NCBI RefSeq assembly: GCF_001713455.1
Contig: NZ_CP016464.1
Span: forward strand, 557,501-621,500
Source of the DNA: Bosea sp. RAC05
GTDB taxonomy: Bacteria; Pseudomonadota; Alphaproteobacteria; Rhizobiales; Beijerinckiaceae
DNA length: 64,000 nucleotides
Reading direction: 5' to 3'
Of the stretch, positions 7,350-16,483 are shown piece by piece (the stretch's first letter is position 1; each line of letters begins with the position of its first letter). The position numbers and the translations under genes are program-made. The notes beneath the pieces were generated by a model. That model did no database searches. It was not told the DNA's origin and was given only the letters and a program-made list of their open reading frames with translations.

Positions 7350-10300
7350 ATGAGCGAGACAGCCAAGACCGCCGCCGGTGCCGCCGCAGGCCCCGCCCTG
7401 AAGCCCGGCGACCATCTCTTCCTGGTCGACGGCTCCAACTTCATCTTCCGGGCCTATTTCCAGTCGATCAACCAGGACCGGAAATACAATGTCCGCTCGG
7501 ATGGTCTGCCCTCCGGCGCAGTCCGGCTCTTCGCCACCAAGCTGTTCCAGTTCGTGCGCGAGGGCGTGCTCGGAGTCCGCCCGACGCATCTCGCCATCGT
7601 CTTCGACAAATCCGAGAACTCCTTCCGCAAGGCGATCTACCCCGCCTACAAGGGCAATCGCTCGGACCCGCCGCCCGATCTGATCCCGCAATTCCCGTTG
7701 ATGCGCGAGGCGGTGCGCGCCTTCGGGCTGCTGCCGGTGGAGCAGGATGTCTACGAGGCCGACGACCTGATCGCGACCTATGCGCGGCAGGCGCGCGAGG
7801 CCGGCGCCGACGTGCTCATCGTCTCGGCTGACAAGGATCTGATGCAGCTCGTGCGGCCGGGCGTGGCGATGTACGATCCCGCCTCCGGCGACGCCAAGAA
7901 GGGCGCGGGCTTCCGCGCCGAGCGCAAAATCGGTGAGCCAGAGGTCGTCGAGTACTTCGGCGTCACACCCGACAAGGTCACGGACGTGCAGGCGCTGGCC
8001 GGAGACGCCACCGACAACGTGCCCGGCGCGCCCGGCATCGGCATCAAGACGGCGGCCCAGCTCATCGGCGAATATGGCGATCTCGACACGCTGCTGGCCC
8101 GCGCCTCCGAGATCAAGCAGCCCAAGCGCCGGGAGACGCTGACCAATCCCGAGATCGTCGAGAAGATCCGCATCTCGCACAAGCTCGTCTGCCTGGTCGA
8201 CGACGTCGCGGTCGAGACGCCGCTCGAGAACCTGACGCTAGGCCAGCCCGATCCCGTCCGGCTCGTCGCCTTCCTCAAGGCGATGGAGTTCACCACCATC
8301 ACCAAGCGCGTGGCCGAGGCCTATGACGCCGATGTCGCGGCGATCGACGCCGATGCCGCCCTGGCGCCCGGCGGCACGCGCGCGGCCGAACTCAAGGCGC
8401 TCCATGTCGGCGCCGATGAGGCAGACGCGCAGCCCACCCTGTCGGAAGCCGCGAGCGCCGCCGTGACCCAGCCGGTCTCGGCGACCGGAGGCGATGGCTG
8501 GCTGAAGCCGGCCGATCTCGCCGCCGCCCGCAAGAACGAGGCGCTCGCCGCGAAGATCGACCGCACGGGCTATGACTGCGTGCGCGACCTCGCCTCGCTG
8601 GAGCGCTGGATCGCCGCGGCCTACGAGGCCGGCCAGGTCGCGGTCGACACCGAGACCAGCGCGATCGACCCGATGCAGGCCGATCTCGTCGGCATCTCGC
8701 TCGCCGTCGCGCCCGGCAAGGCCTGCTACATCCCCCTGCAGCATCGCGGCGGCAGCGATCTCTTCGGCGGCGGCATGCTGGAGGGGCAGATTGCGCTCGA
8801 CCAGGCGCTGGCGGCGCTGAAGCCGCTGCTCGCCGACCCCGGCGTGCTCAAGATCGGGCAGAACCTCAAATACGATCTCGTCCTGTTGAAGCGCTACGGC
8901 GTCGACGTCGCGCCCATCGACGACACGATGCTGATCTCCTACGCGCTCGATGCCGGCAACCACAGCCACGGCATGGACCGGCTCTCCGAGCTGCATCTCG
9001 GCCATGAGACGATCACCTTCGGCCAGGTCGCCGGCACCGGCAAGGCGCAGGTCACCTTCGACAAGGTCGCTCTCGACAAGGCGACGGAGTACGCCGCCGA
9101 GGATGCCGACGTGACGCTGCGGCTCTGGCGCGTCCTGAAGCCGCGTCTGGCGGCGGAGGGCCGCACCACCGTCTACGAGACGCTGGAGCGGCCCCTGATC
9201 GACGTGCTCGCCCGCATGGAAGCGCGCGGCATCTCGATCGACCGGCAGATCCTCTCCCGGCTCTCGGGCGAGTTCGCCCAGTCGCTGGCGCGCCTGGAAG
9301 ACGAGATCTATGAGATCGCCGGCGAGAAGTTCACGATCGGCTCACCCAAGCAGCTCGGCGACATCCTCTTCGGCAAGATGGGGCTGTCGGGCGCCAAGAA
9401 GACCGCGACCGGTCAATGGGCCACCGGCGCCGGCGTGCTCGAGGACCTCGCCGAGCAGGGTCACCCGCTGCCCTCCAAGATCCTGGAATGGCGCCAGCTC
9501 TCCAAGCTGAAATCGACCTATACCGACTCGCTGCCGGCCTATGTGAACCCGCAGACCCAGCGCGTGCACACCTCCTTCGCGCTGGCGGCGACGACGACGG
9601 GCCGGCTCTCCTCCTCCGAGCCCAACCTGCAGAACATCCCCATCCGCACCGAGGCCGGCCGCAAGATCCGGACCGCCTTCGTCGCGGAGAAGGGCTACAA
9701 GCTCGTCTCGGCCGATTACAGCCAGATCGAGCTGCGCTTGCTCGCCCACATCGCCGAGATCCCGCAGCTGCGGCAGGCTTTCGCCGATGGCATCGACATC
9801 CACGCGATGACGGCCTCCGAGATGTTCGGCGTGCCCGTGCAGGGCATGCCGAGCGAGGTCCGCCGCCGCGCCAAGGCGATCAATTTCGGCATCATCTACG
9901 GCATTTCGGCCTTCGGCCTCGCCAACCAGCTCGGCATCGGCCGCGAGGAGGCGAGCGCCTATATCCGCAAGTACTTCGAGCGCTTCCCCGGCATCCGCGA
10001 CTACATGGAGCAGACCAAGACCTTCGTGCGCGCCAACGGCCATGTCGAGACGATCTTCGGGCGCATCTGCCACTTCCCGGCGGTGGCCTCGAAGAACCCC
10101 TCCGAGCGCGCTTTCGTCGAGCGCCAGGCGATCAACGCGCCGATCCAGGGTTCGGCCGCCGACATCATCCGCCGCGCCATGATCCGCATGGAGGACGCGC
10201 TGGAGGCAGCCAGGCTCGATGTCCGCATGCTGCTGCAGGTCCATGACGAACTGGTCTTCGAGGTGCCCGACCATCAGGTCGAGGCCGCGCTGCCCGTGAT

Positions 10301-10400
10301 CACGCGGGTGATGGTCGAGGCGCCGCATTCGGCGGTGCAGCTGCGGGTTCCGCTCCAGGTCGATGCCCGCGCGGCGGGCAACTGGGACGAGGCTCACTGA
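7350..10400 (+). CDS. polA: DNA polymerase I
   Basis: About 1016 residues carrying all three Pol I domains, for gap filling, nick translation and RNA-primer removal. The 5' nuclease domain (about 1-310) shows LFLVDGSNFIFRAYF, YKGNR, EADDLIATYA and the ADKDLMQL motif. The 3'-5' exonuclease domain (about 420-610) keeps the DTETS acid pair, NLKYD and YAAEDADVTL, so proofreading looks functional, unlike in Bacillus or Thermus. The polymerase domain (about 630-1016) has DYSQIELR (motif A), RRRAKAINFGIIYG (motif B) and VHDELVFE (motif C). The annotated start is the ATG at 7350, which matches a leaderless promoter; another ATG at 7338 is in frame but lies on the -10 box. Confidence 0.97.
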   Translation: MSETAKTAAGAAAGPALKPGDHLFLVDGSNFIFRAYFQSINQDRKYNVRSDGLPSGAVRLFATKLFQFVREGVLGVRPTHLAIVFDKSENSFRKAIYPAYKGNRSDPPPDLIPQFPLMREAVRAFGLLPVEQDVYEADDLIATYARQAREAGADVLIVSADKDLMQLVRPGVAMYDPASGDAKKGAGFRAERKIGEPEVVEYFGVTPDKVTDVQALAGDATDNVPGAPGIGIKTAAQLIGEYGDLDTLLARASEIKQPKRRETLTNPEIVEKIRISHKLVCLVDDVAVETPLENLTLGQPDPVRLVAFLKAMEFTTITKRVAEAYDADVAAIDADAALAPGGTRAAELKALHVGADEADAQPTLSEAASAAVTQPVSATGGDGWLKPADLAAARKNEALAAKIDRTGYDCVRDLASLERWIAAAYEAGQVAVDTETSAIDPMQADLVGISLAVAPGKACYIPLQHRGGSDLFGGGMLEGQIALDQALAALKPLLADPGVLKIGQNLKYDLVLLKRYGVDVAPIDDTMLISYALDAGNHSHGMDRLSELHLGHETITFGQVAGTGKAQVTFDKVALDKATEYAAEDADVTLRLWRVLKPRLAAEGRTTVYETLERPLIDVLARMEARGISIDRQILSRLSGEFAQSLARLEDEIYEIAGEKFTIGSPKQLGDILFGKMGLSGAKKTATGQWATGAGVLEDLAEQGHPLPSKILEWRQLSKLKSTYTDSLPAYVNPQTQRVHTSFALAATTTGRLSSSEPNLQNIPIRTEAGRKIRTAFVAEKGYKLVSADYSQIELRLLAHIAEIPQLRQAFADGIDIHAMTASEMFGVPVQGMPSEVRRRAKAINFGIIYGISAFGLANQLGIGREEASAYIRKYFERFPGIRDYMEQTKTFVRANGHVETIFGRICHFPAVASKNPSERAFVERQAINAPIQGSAADIIRRAMIRMEDALEAARLDVRMLLQVHDELVFEVPDHQVEAALPVITRVMVEAPHSAVQLRVPLQVDARAAGNWDEAH

Positions 10401-10477
10401 CGGGAACCTTCGCCGGCCAGGGCACGTTGTCGCTGCACACGCGCCGGGGGCGCTGTCGCGCGTCGGAACCTGACAAC

Positions 10478-11608
10478 ATGTTGAACTCGTCTGCCTGGAG
10501 GCCGTTTCCGCGATACAGGGCGGAGCCCGAGGTCGAGGTCGAAGACCCGAACGAGGATGTCAGCCCGTCCGAGCATGACCTGATCGTCCGCTATGCCATC
10601 ATCGGCATCTTCGTGATCCTGCTGACGGGCGCGCTCTACCTGACCCGGGTGATCGCCCTGCCGATCACGGCGGGCATCATCTTCGGCCTCGTGCTCGGCC
10701 CGGCCGTCGACGGACTCGTGCGCCGCAATGTCCCCCAGCTTCTCGCAGCCGCGCTCGTCGTGCTGCTGTTCCTCGGCATCATCGTCGCGGCGATCACCGT
10801 ACTCGCCGTGCCCGTCGCCAGCCTGAGCGATCAGGGTCCGGCGATGATGACCGCGCTGAAGACCAAGCTCGCCGGCCTCTTCGTGATGATGGACGAGGCC
10901 AAGGCCGCCATCGGCACGCTCATGGGCAAGACCGGTGCGGAACTCAGCGTCTCGCAGGGCAACCCGCTGCTCGACCTCGCCATGTCGTCCTCGGCGATCG
11001 CGGGCGGCCTGCTGATCTTCGTGGCCACCGTCTATTTCTGGCTCGCCACGCGGCGCCATCTCAAGGCCCGCGCCCTGCGCCTCTGCCTCGGCCGGGGCGC
11101 AAGGAAATCCGCCGGCGTCTTCTTCCAGGAGATCGAGAGCCGCGTGGCCCGCTATTTCGGGCTGGTGACACTGATCAATCTGGGGATGGGTATCCTCACC
11201 ATGGGCATCGCCGGGCTGGCGGGACTGCCCTATCCGATCTTCTGGGGCGCGCTGGCCTTCGTCCTCAACTACCTCGCCTTCATCGGCCCGATCATCGTCA
11301 CCATCATGCTGTTCGCCGGTGCGCTGGTCGAGGCGCCTCTCATCCTGACGGCCGTCTGGCCGGCGGCCGCCTATTTCGTCATCCACCTGATCGAGGGCAA
11401 TGCGGTGACGCCGGTCTTCGTCGGGCGTCGGCTGACGGTCTCGCCCTTCCTGGTCTTCATCGGCTTCATCTTCTGGCTCTGGCTCTGGGGGCCGGTGGGA
11501 GCGGTGCTCTCGACTCCGATCCTGCTCGTCGCCATGGTGGCGCAGGAGGAATTCTCGCGCTATCGGGCGGCGCAGGCCGAGGAGCAGGCCGAGGCGAAAC
11601 CCGCCTGA
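10478..11608 (+). CDS. AI-2E family (PerM-like) transporter
   Basis: About 376 residues with eight predicted membrane helices and a soluble loop in the middle, as in the AI-2 exporter-like (PF01594-type) family. Typical C-terminal blocks are present: LNYLAFIGPIIVTIMLF, EGNAVTPVFVGRRLTVSPFLVF and WGPVGAVLSTPILLVA. Members move diverse solutes; the name does not prove AI-2 transport. The start is the ATG at 10478, preceded by GGAA nine bases upstream; the open frame extends to a TTG at 10427 without a ribosome-binding site. It is 78 nt downstream of polA but probably separate in function. Confidence 0.87.
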   Translation: MLNSSAWRPFPRYRAEPEVEVEDPNEDVSPSEHDLIVRYAIIGIFVILLTGALYLTRVIALPITAGIIFGLVLGPAVDGLVRRNVPQLLAAALVVLLFLGIIVAAITVLAVPVASLSDQGPAMMTALKTKLAGLFVMMDEAKAAIGTLMGKTGAELSVSQGNPLLDLAMSSSAIAGGLLIFVATVYFWLATRRHLKARALRLCLGRGARKSAGVFFQEIESRVARYFGLVTLINLGMGILTMGIAGLAGLPYPIFWGALAFVLNYLAFIGPIIVTIMLFAGALVEAPLILTAVWPAAAYFVIHLIEGNAVTPVFVGRRLTVSPFLVFIGFIFWLWLWGPVGAVLSTPILLVAMVAQEEFSRYRAAQAEEQAEAKPA

Positions 11609-11621
11609 ATCGGGGCCGGAG

Positions 11622-11646
11622 GGAACCGGCGCACCGCACAGGCGTT
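11622..11646 (+). promoter_or_regulatory. EcfG-type general stress promoter
   Basis: GGAAC (11622-11626) and CGTT (11643-11646) are 16 bases apart, which matches the consensus for the alphaproteobacterial general stress sigma factor EcfG/SigT. It lies about 85 bases upstream of the YqjD/ElaB-like gene, a type of gene commonly placed in stress regulons. Confidence 0.65.
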
Positions 11647-11730
11647 GGCCCCGGGATCGAACCCGGACCGATGCGCCTGCCGAGGCGGATCGTCGAAACG
11701 ATCGATCGAGTTGATTCACGCAAGGACAGG

Positions 11731-12099
11731 ATGACCGACATGGCCACCAGCACCACCGCCGCCAAACGCGCAGCCGCTTCCGCCAAGCGGGTCAAGGACG
11801 AGGTCGTCGCCGGTGGCGAGGAGATCGCGGGCGAGGCGCGGGAGACCGCCGCCCGCGTCAAGCGCGAGGCCGGTGCGATCGAGGAGAGCCTCACCCGCGG
11901 CGCCGAGGATCTGGTCGCGACCGTGGGCGAGAAGCTTCGCTCCGTCGGCGTCGACACCGACCGCATGGCCGATGTCGCCAAGGAACAGGCGACCGAACTC
12001 CAGCGCCTGATCGAGGAGGAGATCCGCGAGCGGCCGCTGCGCGCGCTCGGCCTGGCGGCAGCGGTCGGCCTCTTCGTCGGCTTCCTCTCGGCGCGCTGA
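11731..12099 (+). CDS. YqjD/ElaB-like (DUF883-type) membrane-anchored protein
   Basis: A 122-residue protein. A long charged amphipathic helix (about residues 10-95, rich in Ala, Lys, Glu and Arg) is followed by ERPLRALGLAAAVGLFVGFLSAR, the single C-terminal membrane helix with the RE(R/K)P start typical of the YqjD/ElaB family. In E. coli those proteins are stationary-phase, ribosome-binding inner-membrane proteins; the role here is inferred. AAGGACAGG lies directly before the ATG at 11731; a second ATG at 11740 is possible. It sits behind an EcfG-type promoter and four bases before the holin-like gene, as yqjD and yqjE are paired in enterobacteria. Confidence 0.78.
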   Translation: MTDMATSTTAAKRAAASAKRVKDEVVAGGEEIAGEARETAARVKREAGAIEESLTRGAEDLVATVGEKLRSVGVDTDRMADVAKEQATELQRLIEEEIRERPLRALGLAAAVGLFVGFLSAR

Positions 12100-12103
12100 C
12101 GTC

Positions 12104-12541
12104 ATGCTGGGGGGTATCGGGGCCTTTATCGCGGGAGAAATCTCCGGCGCGGTCCGTCGCAACGTCACGGTCGCCGTCCTCATGGGGCTCGGCGTCCTCC
12201 TCATGCTCTGCGCCGGCGGCTATCTGGTCGCGGCTGTTCACACCGCCCTGGCGCTGCGCTACGGGTCAGTCGAGGCCAGCCTGTTCGTGGCCGGCGGCTT
12301 GTTCGTGGCGGGGCTGATGGCGATCGCGATCGGCTTCTACGTCAAGAACCGGCCGCGGCCCGCCCGCCCGATGGCGGCCACGGCGCTGGTCGCGGCGCCG
12401 CTGGCGGCGAAGCTGATCGGGGCCGGCCTGACCTCGAAGAAGGGCTGGCGCCTCGCCCTCGTCGGCGGCGTCGTCGTGCTCGGCGCCTTGCTCGGCCGCC
12501 AGTTCTTCACCGGTGACGAGTCCGGCGACGACGAAGCATGA
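12104..12541 (+). CDS. Phage-holin-superfamily/YqjE-like membrane protein
   Basis: A 145-residue membrane protein with two strongly hydrophobic helices in the first half (about 20-45 and 55-80) and another hydrophobic stretch near 115-135, ending in an acidic tail. The pattern GEISGAVRRNVTVAVLMGLGVLLMLCAGGYLVAAV fits the YqjE/'phage holin family' group, which despite the name is chromosomal and usually partnered with YqjD-like proteins, as here. It is translated four bases after the upstream stop and is very likely in the same stress-induced operon. No phage genes are nearby, so a lytic role is not suggested. Confidence 0.7.
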   Translation: MLGGIGAFIAGEISGAVRRNVTVAVLMGLGVLLMLCAGGYLVAAVHTALALRYGSVEASLFVAGGLFVAGLMAIAIGFYVKNRPRPARPMAATALVAAPLAAKLIGAGLTSKKGWRLALVGGVVVLGALLGRQFFTGDESGDDEA

Positions 12542-12610
12542 GGCGCGCGGGCGGCATCCTCGTGTCATTTTACATGGGGCCGATCGGCGTTTCGCGCTAA
12601 GACCGGGCGC

Positions 12611-13981
12611 ATGTCGACTCAGGCGCGGCGGCGCACACGGTTTCTCGCTCCCGCAATCCCGGCCTTGCGGGCGCGCCTTCGCTCAGCGACGACGACGGTC
12701 GTCGCCATCGGGGTCGTCGCGATCGCGATCCTGCTGGCGGCCTGGATCAATCGTCAGGCGCAGCACACGGCCGAACAGGTTTCCCGCGCGATCGCGGTGC
12801 GCGAGAGCGCCGAGCGCTTCCTGGGGCATCTGCGCGACGCCGAGACCGGCCAGCGCGGCTACCTGCTCACCGGCCTGACGAGCTACCTGTCGCCCTTCAC
12901 CGAAGGGCGCGGCGAGGCCGCGCCGGCCCTCGCCGCGCTGGAGGGGCTTGTCGGCGACGATCCCGCCCAGCGTGAGCGGATCGCCGCTTTGCGCGCGCAG
13001 ATGCAGTTGAAGCTCGACGAGCTCGACGCCACCATCGGTCTGATGCGGGACGGGCGCCAGGCCGAGGCGCTCGCGCTCATCCGCCGCGGCCAGGGCATCG
13101 GCGCCATGGACGCGCTGCGTGATCTCGTCGAGCAGATGCAGGCCGCCGAGAATGTCCGCCTCGTCTCGCTCAACCGCAACGAGGAGCGGCGGCGGCTGCT
13201 GGCGAGCATCGGCATCGTCGTGGCGCTGGCGGGCCTGGCCTTCGCCGCCTGGCAGCAGCTGCGCCTGCGCCAGCGCCGCAGCGCGTCGCTGGCCGAGAGC
13301 AATGCCGAGCTGGAACGGGTCGTCGGCGAGCGCACCCGGGAGCTCGAGAACGAGCGCCTGCGCATCGAGGCGCTGCTGCGCGACGTCAATCATCGTGTCG
13401 GCAACAACCTCGCCATGGTCTCGGCCCTCCTGAGCGTGCAGAGCCGCCAGAGCCGGGAGCCGGCGGTGCGGGCGGCGCTGCAGCAGGCGCAGTCCCGCAT
13501 CCAGGCGATCGCCGCCGGCCAGCGCCGCCTGCGGCTCGATCTCGACACCGACGAGATCGAGGCACGGCCCTATATGGAGGATCTGCTGGCCGAGATCGGC
13601 AAGGCGGCGGAGGGCCGGCCGATCGAGATCGCGCTCGCCATGGACGAGATCCGCCTGCCCGGCCGCGACGCCGTCTCCTTCGTGGTGATCGTCAACGAGC
13701 TCGTCACCAATGCCATCAAGCATGCCTTCGCCGATGGCCGGCCGGGCCGAATCGTCATCCGCTTCGAGGAGGTGGCTCGCGACGATGGGCCCGCGCTCGC
13801 CCTGACGGTCGAGGATGACGGCGTCGGCATGCCCGCGGAGCTCGAGGCCAAGGGGCTCGGCCAGACGGTGATCGCAAGCCTGCTGCGCAGCATGCGCGCG
13901 ACGATGACATCATCTCCGCTGACGCCCGGCTCGGAGCGTCCGGGCACCCGCGTCACGCTGGTCTTCCCCCAAAGCCGCTGA
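12611..13981 (+). CDS. CHASE3-domain sensor histidine kinase, HisKA_2 (HWE-like) type
   Basis: A 456-residue inner-membrane kinase. TM1 is at about 28-45, a periplasmic CHASE3 sensor at about 52-185 (with the usual RDAETGQRGYLLTG block), TM2 at about 197-215, then a coiled linker. The phosphoacceptor is His261 in DVNHRVGNNLAMVSALL, the HisKA_2 signature. The ATPase domain has an N-box (NELVTNAIKHAF) and G-box (EDDGVGMP). Such kinases often feed the PhyR-EcfG general stress cascade; the neighbouring EcfG-type promoter makes that attractive, but no response regulator lies alongside. There is no ribosome-binding site before the ATG, while TAAGAC ends seven bases upstream, suggesting a leaderless mRNA. 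Confidence 0.9.
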   Translation: MSTQARRRTRFLAPAIPALRARLRSATTTVVAIGVVAIAILLAAWINRQAQHTAEQVSRAIAVRESAERFLGHLRDAETGQRGYLLTGLTSYLSPFTEGRGEAAPALAALEGLVGDDPAQRERIAALRAQMQLKLDELDATIGLMRDGRQAEALALIRRGQGIGAMDALRDLVEQMQAAENVRLVSLNRNEERRRLLASIGIVVALAGLAFAAWQQLRLRQRRSASLAESNAELERVVGERTRELENERLRIEALLRDVNHRVGNNLAMVSALLSVQSRQSREPAVRAALQQAQSRIQAIAAGQRRLRLDLDTDEIEARPYMEDLLAEIGKAAEGRPIEIALAMDEIRLPGRDAVSFVVIVNELVTNAIKHAFADGRPGRIVIRFEEVARDDGPALALTVEDDGVGMPAELEAKGLGQTVIASLLRSMRATMTSSPLTPGSERPGTRVTLVFPQSR

Positions 13982-13988
13982 ACGCCTG

Positions 13989-14452
13989 TCAGGACGGCCA
14001 GGCCTGACGGGTCAGCAGATGCGTCCGCGCGGTGCCGCCCTCGTCGCGGGCGAACCCCTGGGCTTCCCAGAACGCGGCCGAGCGCGCATCGGCAGCCCGC
14101 AGCGAGAGGCGCGCGGCCACTGCAAGGCCCTGCTGGATCAGGGCGGATGTGAGCCAGCGGCCGACCCCCTCGCGTCGCATGGCCGGGCGGACATAGACAT
14201 GCCGGATCCGGGCCAGGTCCGGAGCGGAATCGTAAGGGTCTGGCGTCAATCCACCGATCGCGACGAGGCCGCCTTCCCTGAAGGCGGCCAGCATCACCGG
14301 GAGATCGGCATCCCCGGCATAGATCCCGCCCGCCAGTTCCCCGGCCAGCCGGTCGATGAAGCCGTAGCCCTCGGCTGCGGCCTCCTCGCGCAAGGTCTCG
14401 AACCCGACGGGCGGGGTTTCGGCGATCCGGACGATCTGGACGGCCGCGGCCG

Positions 14453-14456
<4 letters not shown>
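13989..14456 (-). CDS. GNAT-family N-acetyltransferase
   Basis: A 155-residue single GNAT domain. The acetyl-CoA pyrophosphate loop appears as [13 protein letters not shown] (R/QxxGxG/A type) after the beta-4 strand ARIRHVYV, and the C-terminal [14 protein letters not shown] block is typical. Its ATG overlaps the cysK stop by four bases (ATGA), so the two are translationally coupled. It is not a serine acetyltransferase (CysE has a left-handed beta helix); its acceptor is unknown. Coupling to cysK suggests, without proving, a role in sulfur or amino-acid metabolism. Confidence 0.82.
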
Positions 14457-15439
<983 letters not shown>

Positions 15440-15486
15440 GATGGGCTCCTTCTGTCGCCGGCGATGCCGACCGTGTCCGGAGGCTA

Positions 15487-15540
15487 GAGCATTTCACATA
15501 CAATGTCGATAAATCGAATAAATAACAAATTCATATCGTA
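15487..15540 (-). promoter_or_regulatory. AT-rich cysK promoter region with inverted repeat
   Basis: This 50-base stretch is far more AT-rich than its surroundings and overlaps the end of the Rrf2 gene. It holds the 12-bp palindrome TCGATAAATCGA (15506-15517), about 67 bases before the cysK start, a position suited to an operator. Binding by the neighbouring Rrf2 protein is inference. Confidence 0.45.
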
Positions 15541-15983
15541 AAATCAGAGATGGCCCGGTCGCTGACCAACCCCGGCAGGACCTGGGCTCGGCGGCAGAGC
15601 TCGTCGACGGTCACCTCGTCGAGGATGGCGAGGAAGGCGCGCGAGGCTCGCAGCACCTCAGGCCCGACCACGGCATCGACCAGTGCCGATTGCGGCGCCA
15701 AGCCAATCTCGTCGTCGCCGGATTCCTGCATGGCGGCGCGCGCGATGTCTCCGGCCGTGATCTTGCGCCGCTCGCGCGCCAGCTCATAGCCACCGCGCGG
15801 GCCGCGCACGCCCTTGAGGATGCCGACCCGCACGAGGGCCTGCAGCATGGTTTCGAGATGGCGCGGCGGCAGATCGTGCCGCGCCGCCAGCAGCTTCGCC
15901 GCCACTGGCGAGGGGCGCGCATGCAACGCGATATCGACCACCGCCGCGATGGCGAGCTGACTGCGCCGCGAAAGCAGCATCAT
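15531..15983 (-). CDS. Rrf2-family transcriptional regulator
   Basis: A 150-residue winged-helix regulator of the Rrf2 family: an N-terminal HTH (residues 1-65; [16 protein letters not shown] then [33 protein letters not shown]). Unlike IscR, NsrR or RirA it has only one Cys (LCRRAQ), so a [2Fe-2S] or [4Fe-4S] cluster ligated by three Cys is not possible; cluster-free CymR-type sensing of cysteine status is the closest known model. It overlaps the dut stop by four bases, placing it at the end of coaBC-dut-rrf2, and lies directly upstream of cysK. A role in cysteine regulation is inferred from this position. Confidence 0.82.
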   Translation of the reverse strand: MMLLSRRSQLAIAAVVDIALHARPSPVAAKLLAARHDLPPRHLETMLQALVRVGILKGVRGPRGGYELARERRKITAGDIARAAMQESGDDEIGLAPQSALVDAVVGPEVLRASRAFLAILDEVTVDELCRRAQVLPGLVSDRAISDFTI

Positions 15984-16483
15984 CGGTCTGGATCCGGGAT
16001 TGAAGGGGAGGGGGAGTGTTGAAGATGGACGCCGGTGGAGCCGAAGCCCCCGGTTCCTCGCGAGGTCGCCTCGAGGGCGGTCACCTCGTTGAACTGCGCC
16101 CGCGCGACCGGAGCGACCACGAGCTGGGCGATGCGGTCGCCGCGCCGGATCGGATAGGTCTGCGTCCCGTGGTTGATCAGGATGACCTTGACCTCGCCCC
16201 GGTAGTCGCTGTCGACCGTGCCGGGCGCATTGAGCACGGTGACGCCGTGGCGGGCGGCGAGGCCGGAACGCGGCCGCACCTGCGCCTCGAACCCTTCAGG
16301 CAGTTGCAGGCACAGCCCCGTCGGCACGAGATCGCGCGCGCCGGGGGCGAGTTCGAGGACCGCGCCCTCGGCCAGCGCGGCCCGCAGGTCCAGGCCGGCG
16401 GCGCCGGCGCTCTCATAGGCCGGCAGCGGCAGGCCCACGGCATGGGGCAGGCGCAGCACCGCAATCTCCAACGCCGGGCTCAC
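15980..16483 (-). CDS. dut: dUTP diphosphatase (dUTPase)
   Basis: A 167-residue trimeric-type dUTPase that hydrolyses dUTP to dUMP, keeping uracil out of DNA. All five family motifs are visible: AGLDLRA (1), RPRSGLA (2), [11 protein letters not shown] (3, catalytic Asp), [11 protein letters not shown] (4) and the C-terminal [10 protein letters not shown] (5). The tail after motif 5 (about 14 residues) is slightly longer than usual. It overlaps coaBC upstream and the Rrf2 gene downstream, each by four bases. The coaBC-dut pairing is common in proteobacteria. Confidence 0.95.
   Translation of the reverse strand: MSPALEIAVLRLPHAVGLPLPAYESAGAAGLDLRAALAEGAVLELAPGARDLVPTGLCLQLPEGFEAQVRPRSGLAARHGVTVLNAPGTVDSDYRGEVKVILINHGTQTYPIRRGDRIAQLVVAPVARAQFNEVTALEATSRGTGGFGSTGVHLQHSPSPSIPDPDR

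Noticed and set aside
12104..12541. Prophage remnant, suggested by the holin-family match
   Set aside because: No phage genes or attachment repeats are nearby, and the pairing with a YqjD/ElaB-like protein fits a chromosomal YqjE-type protein.
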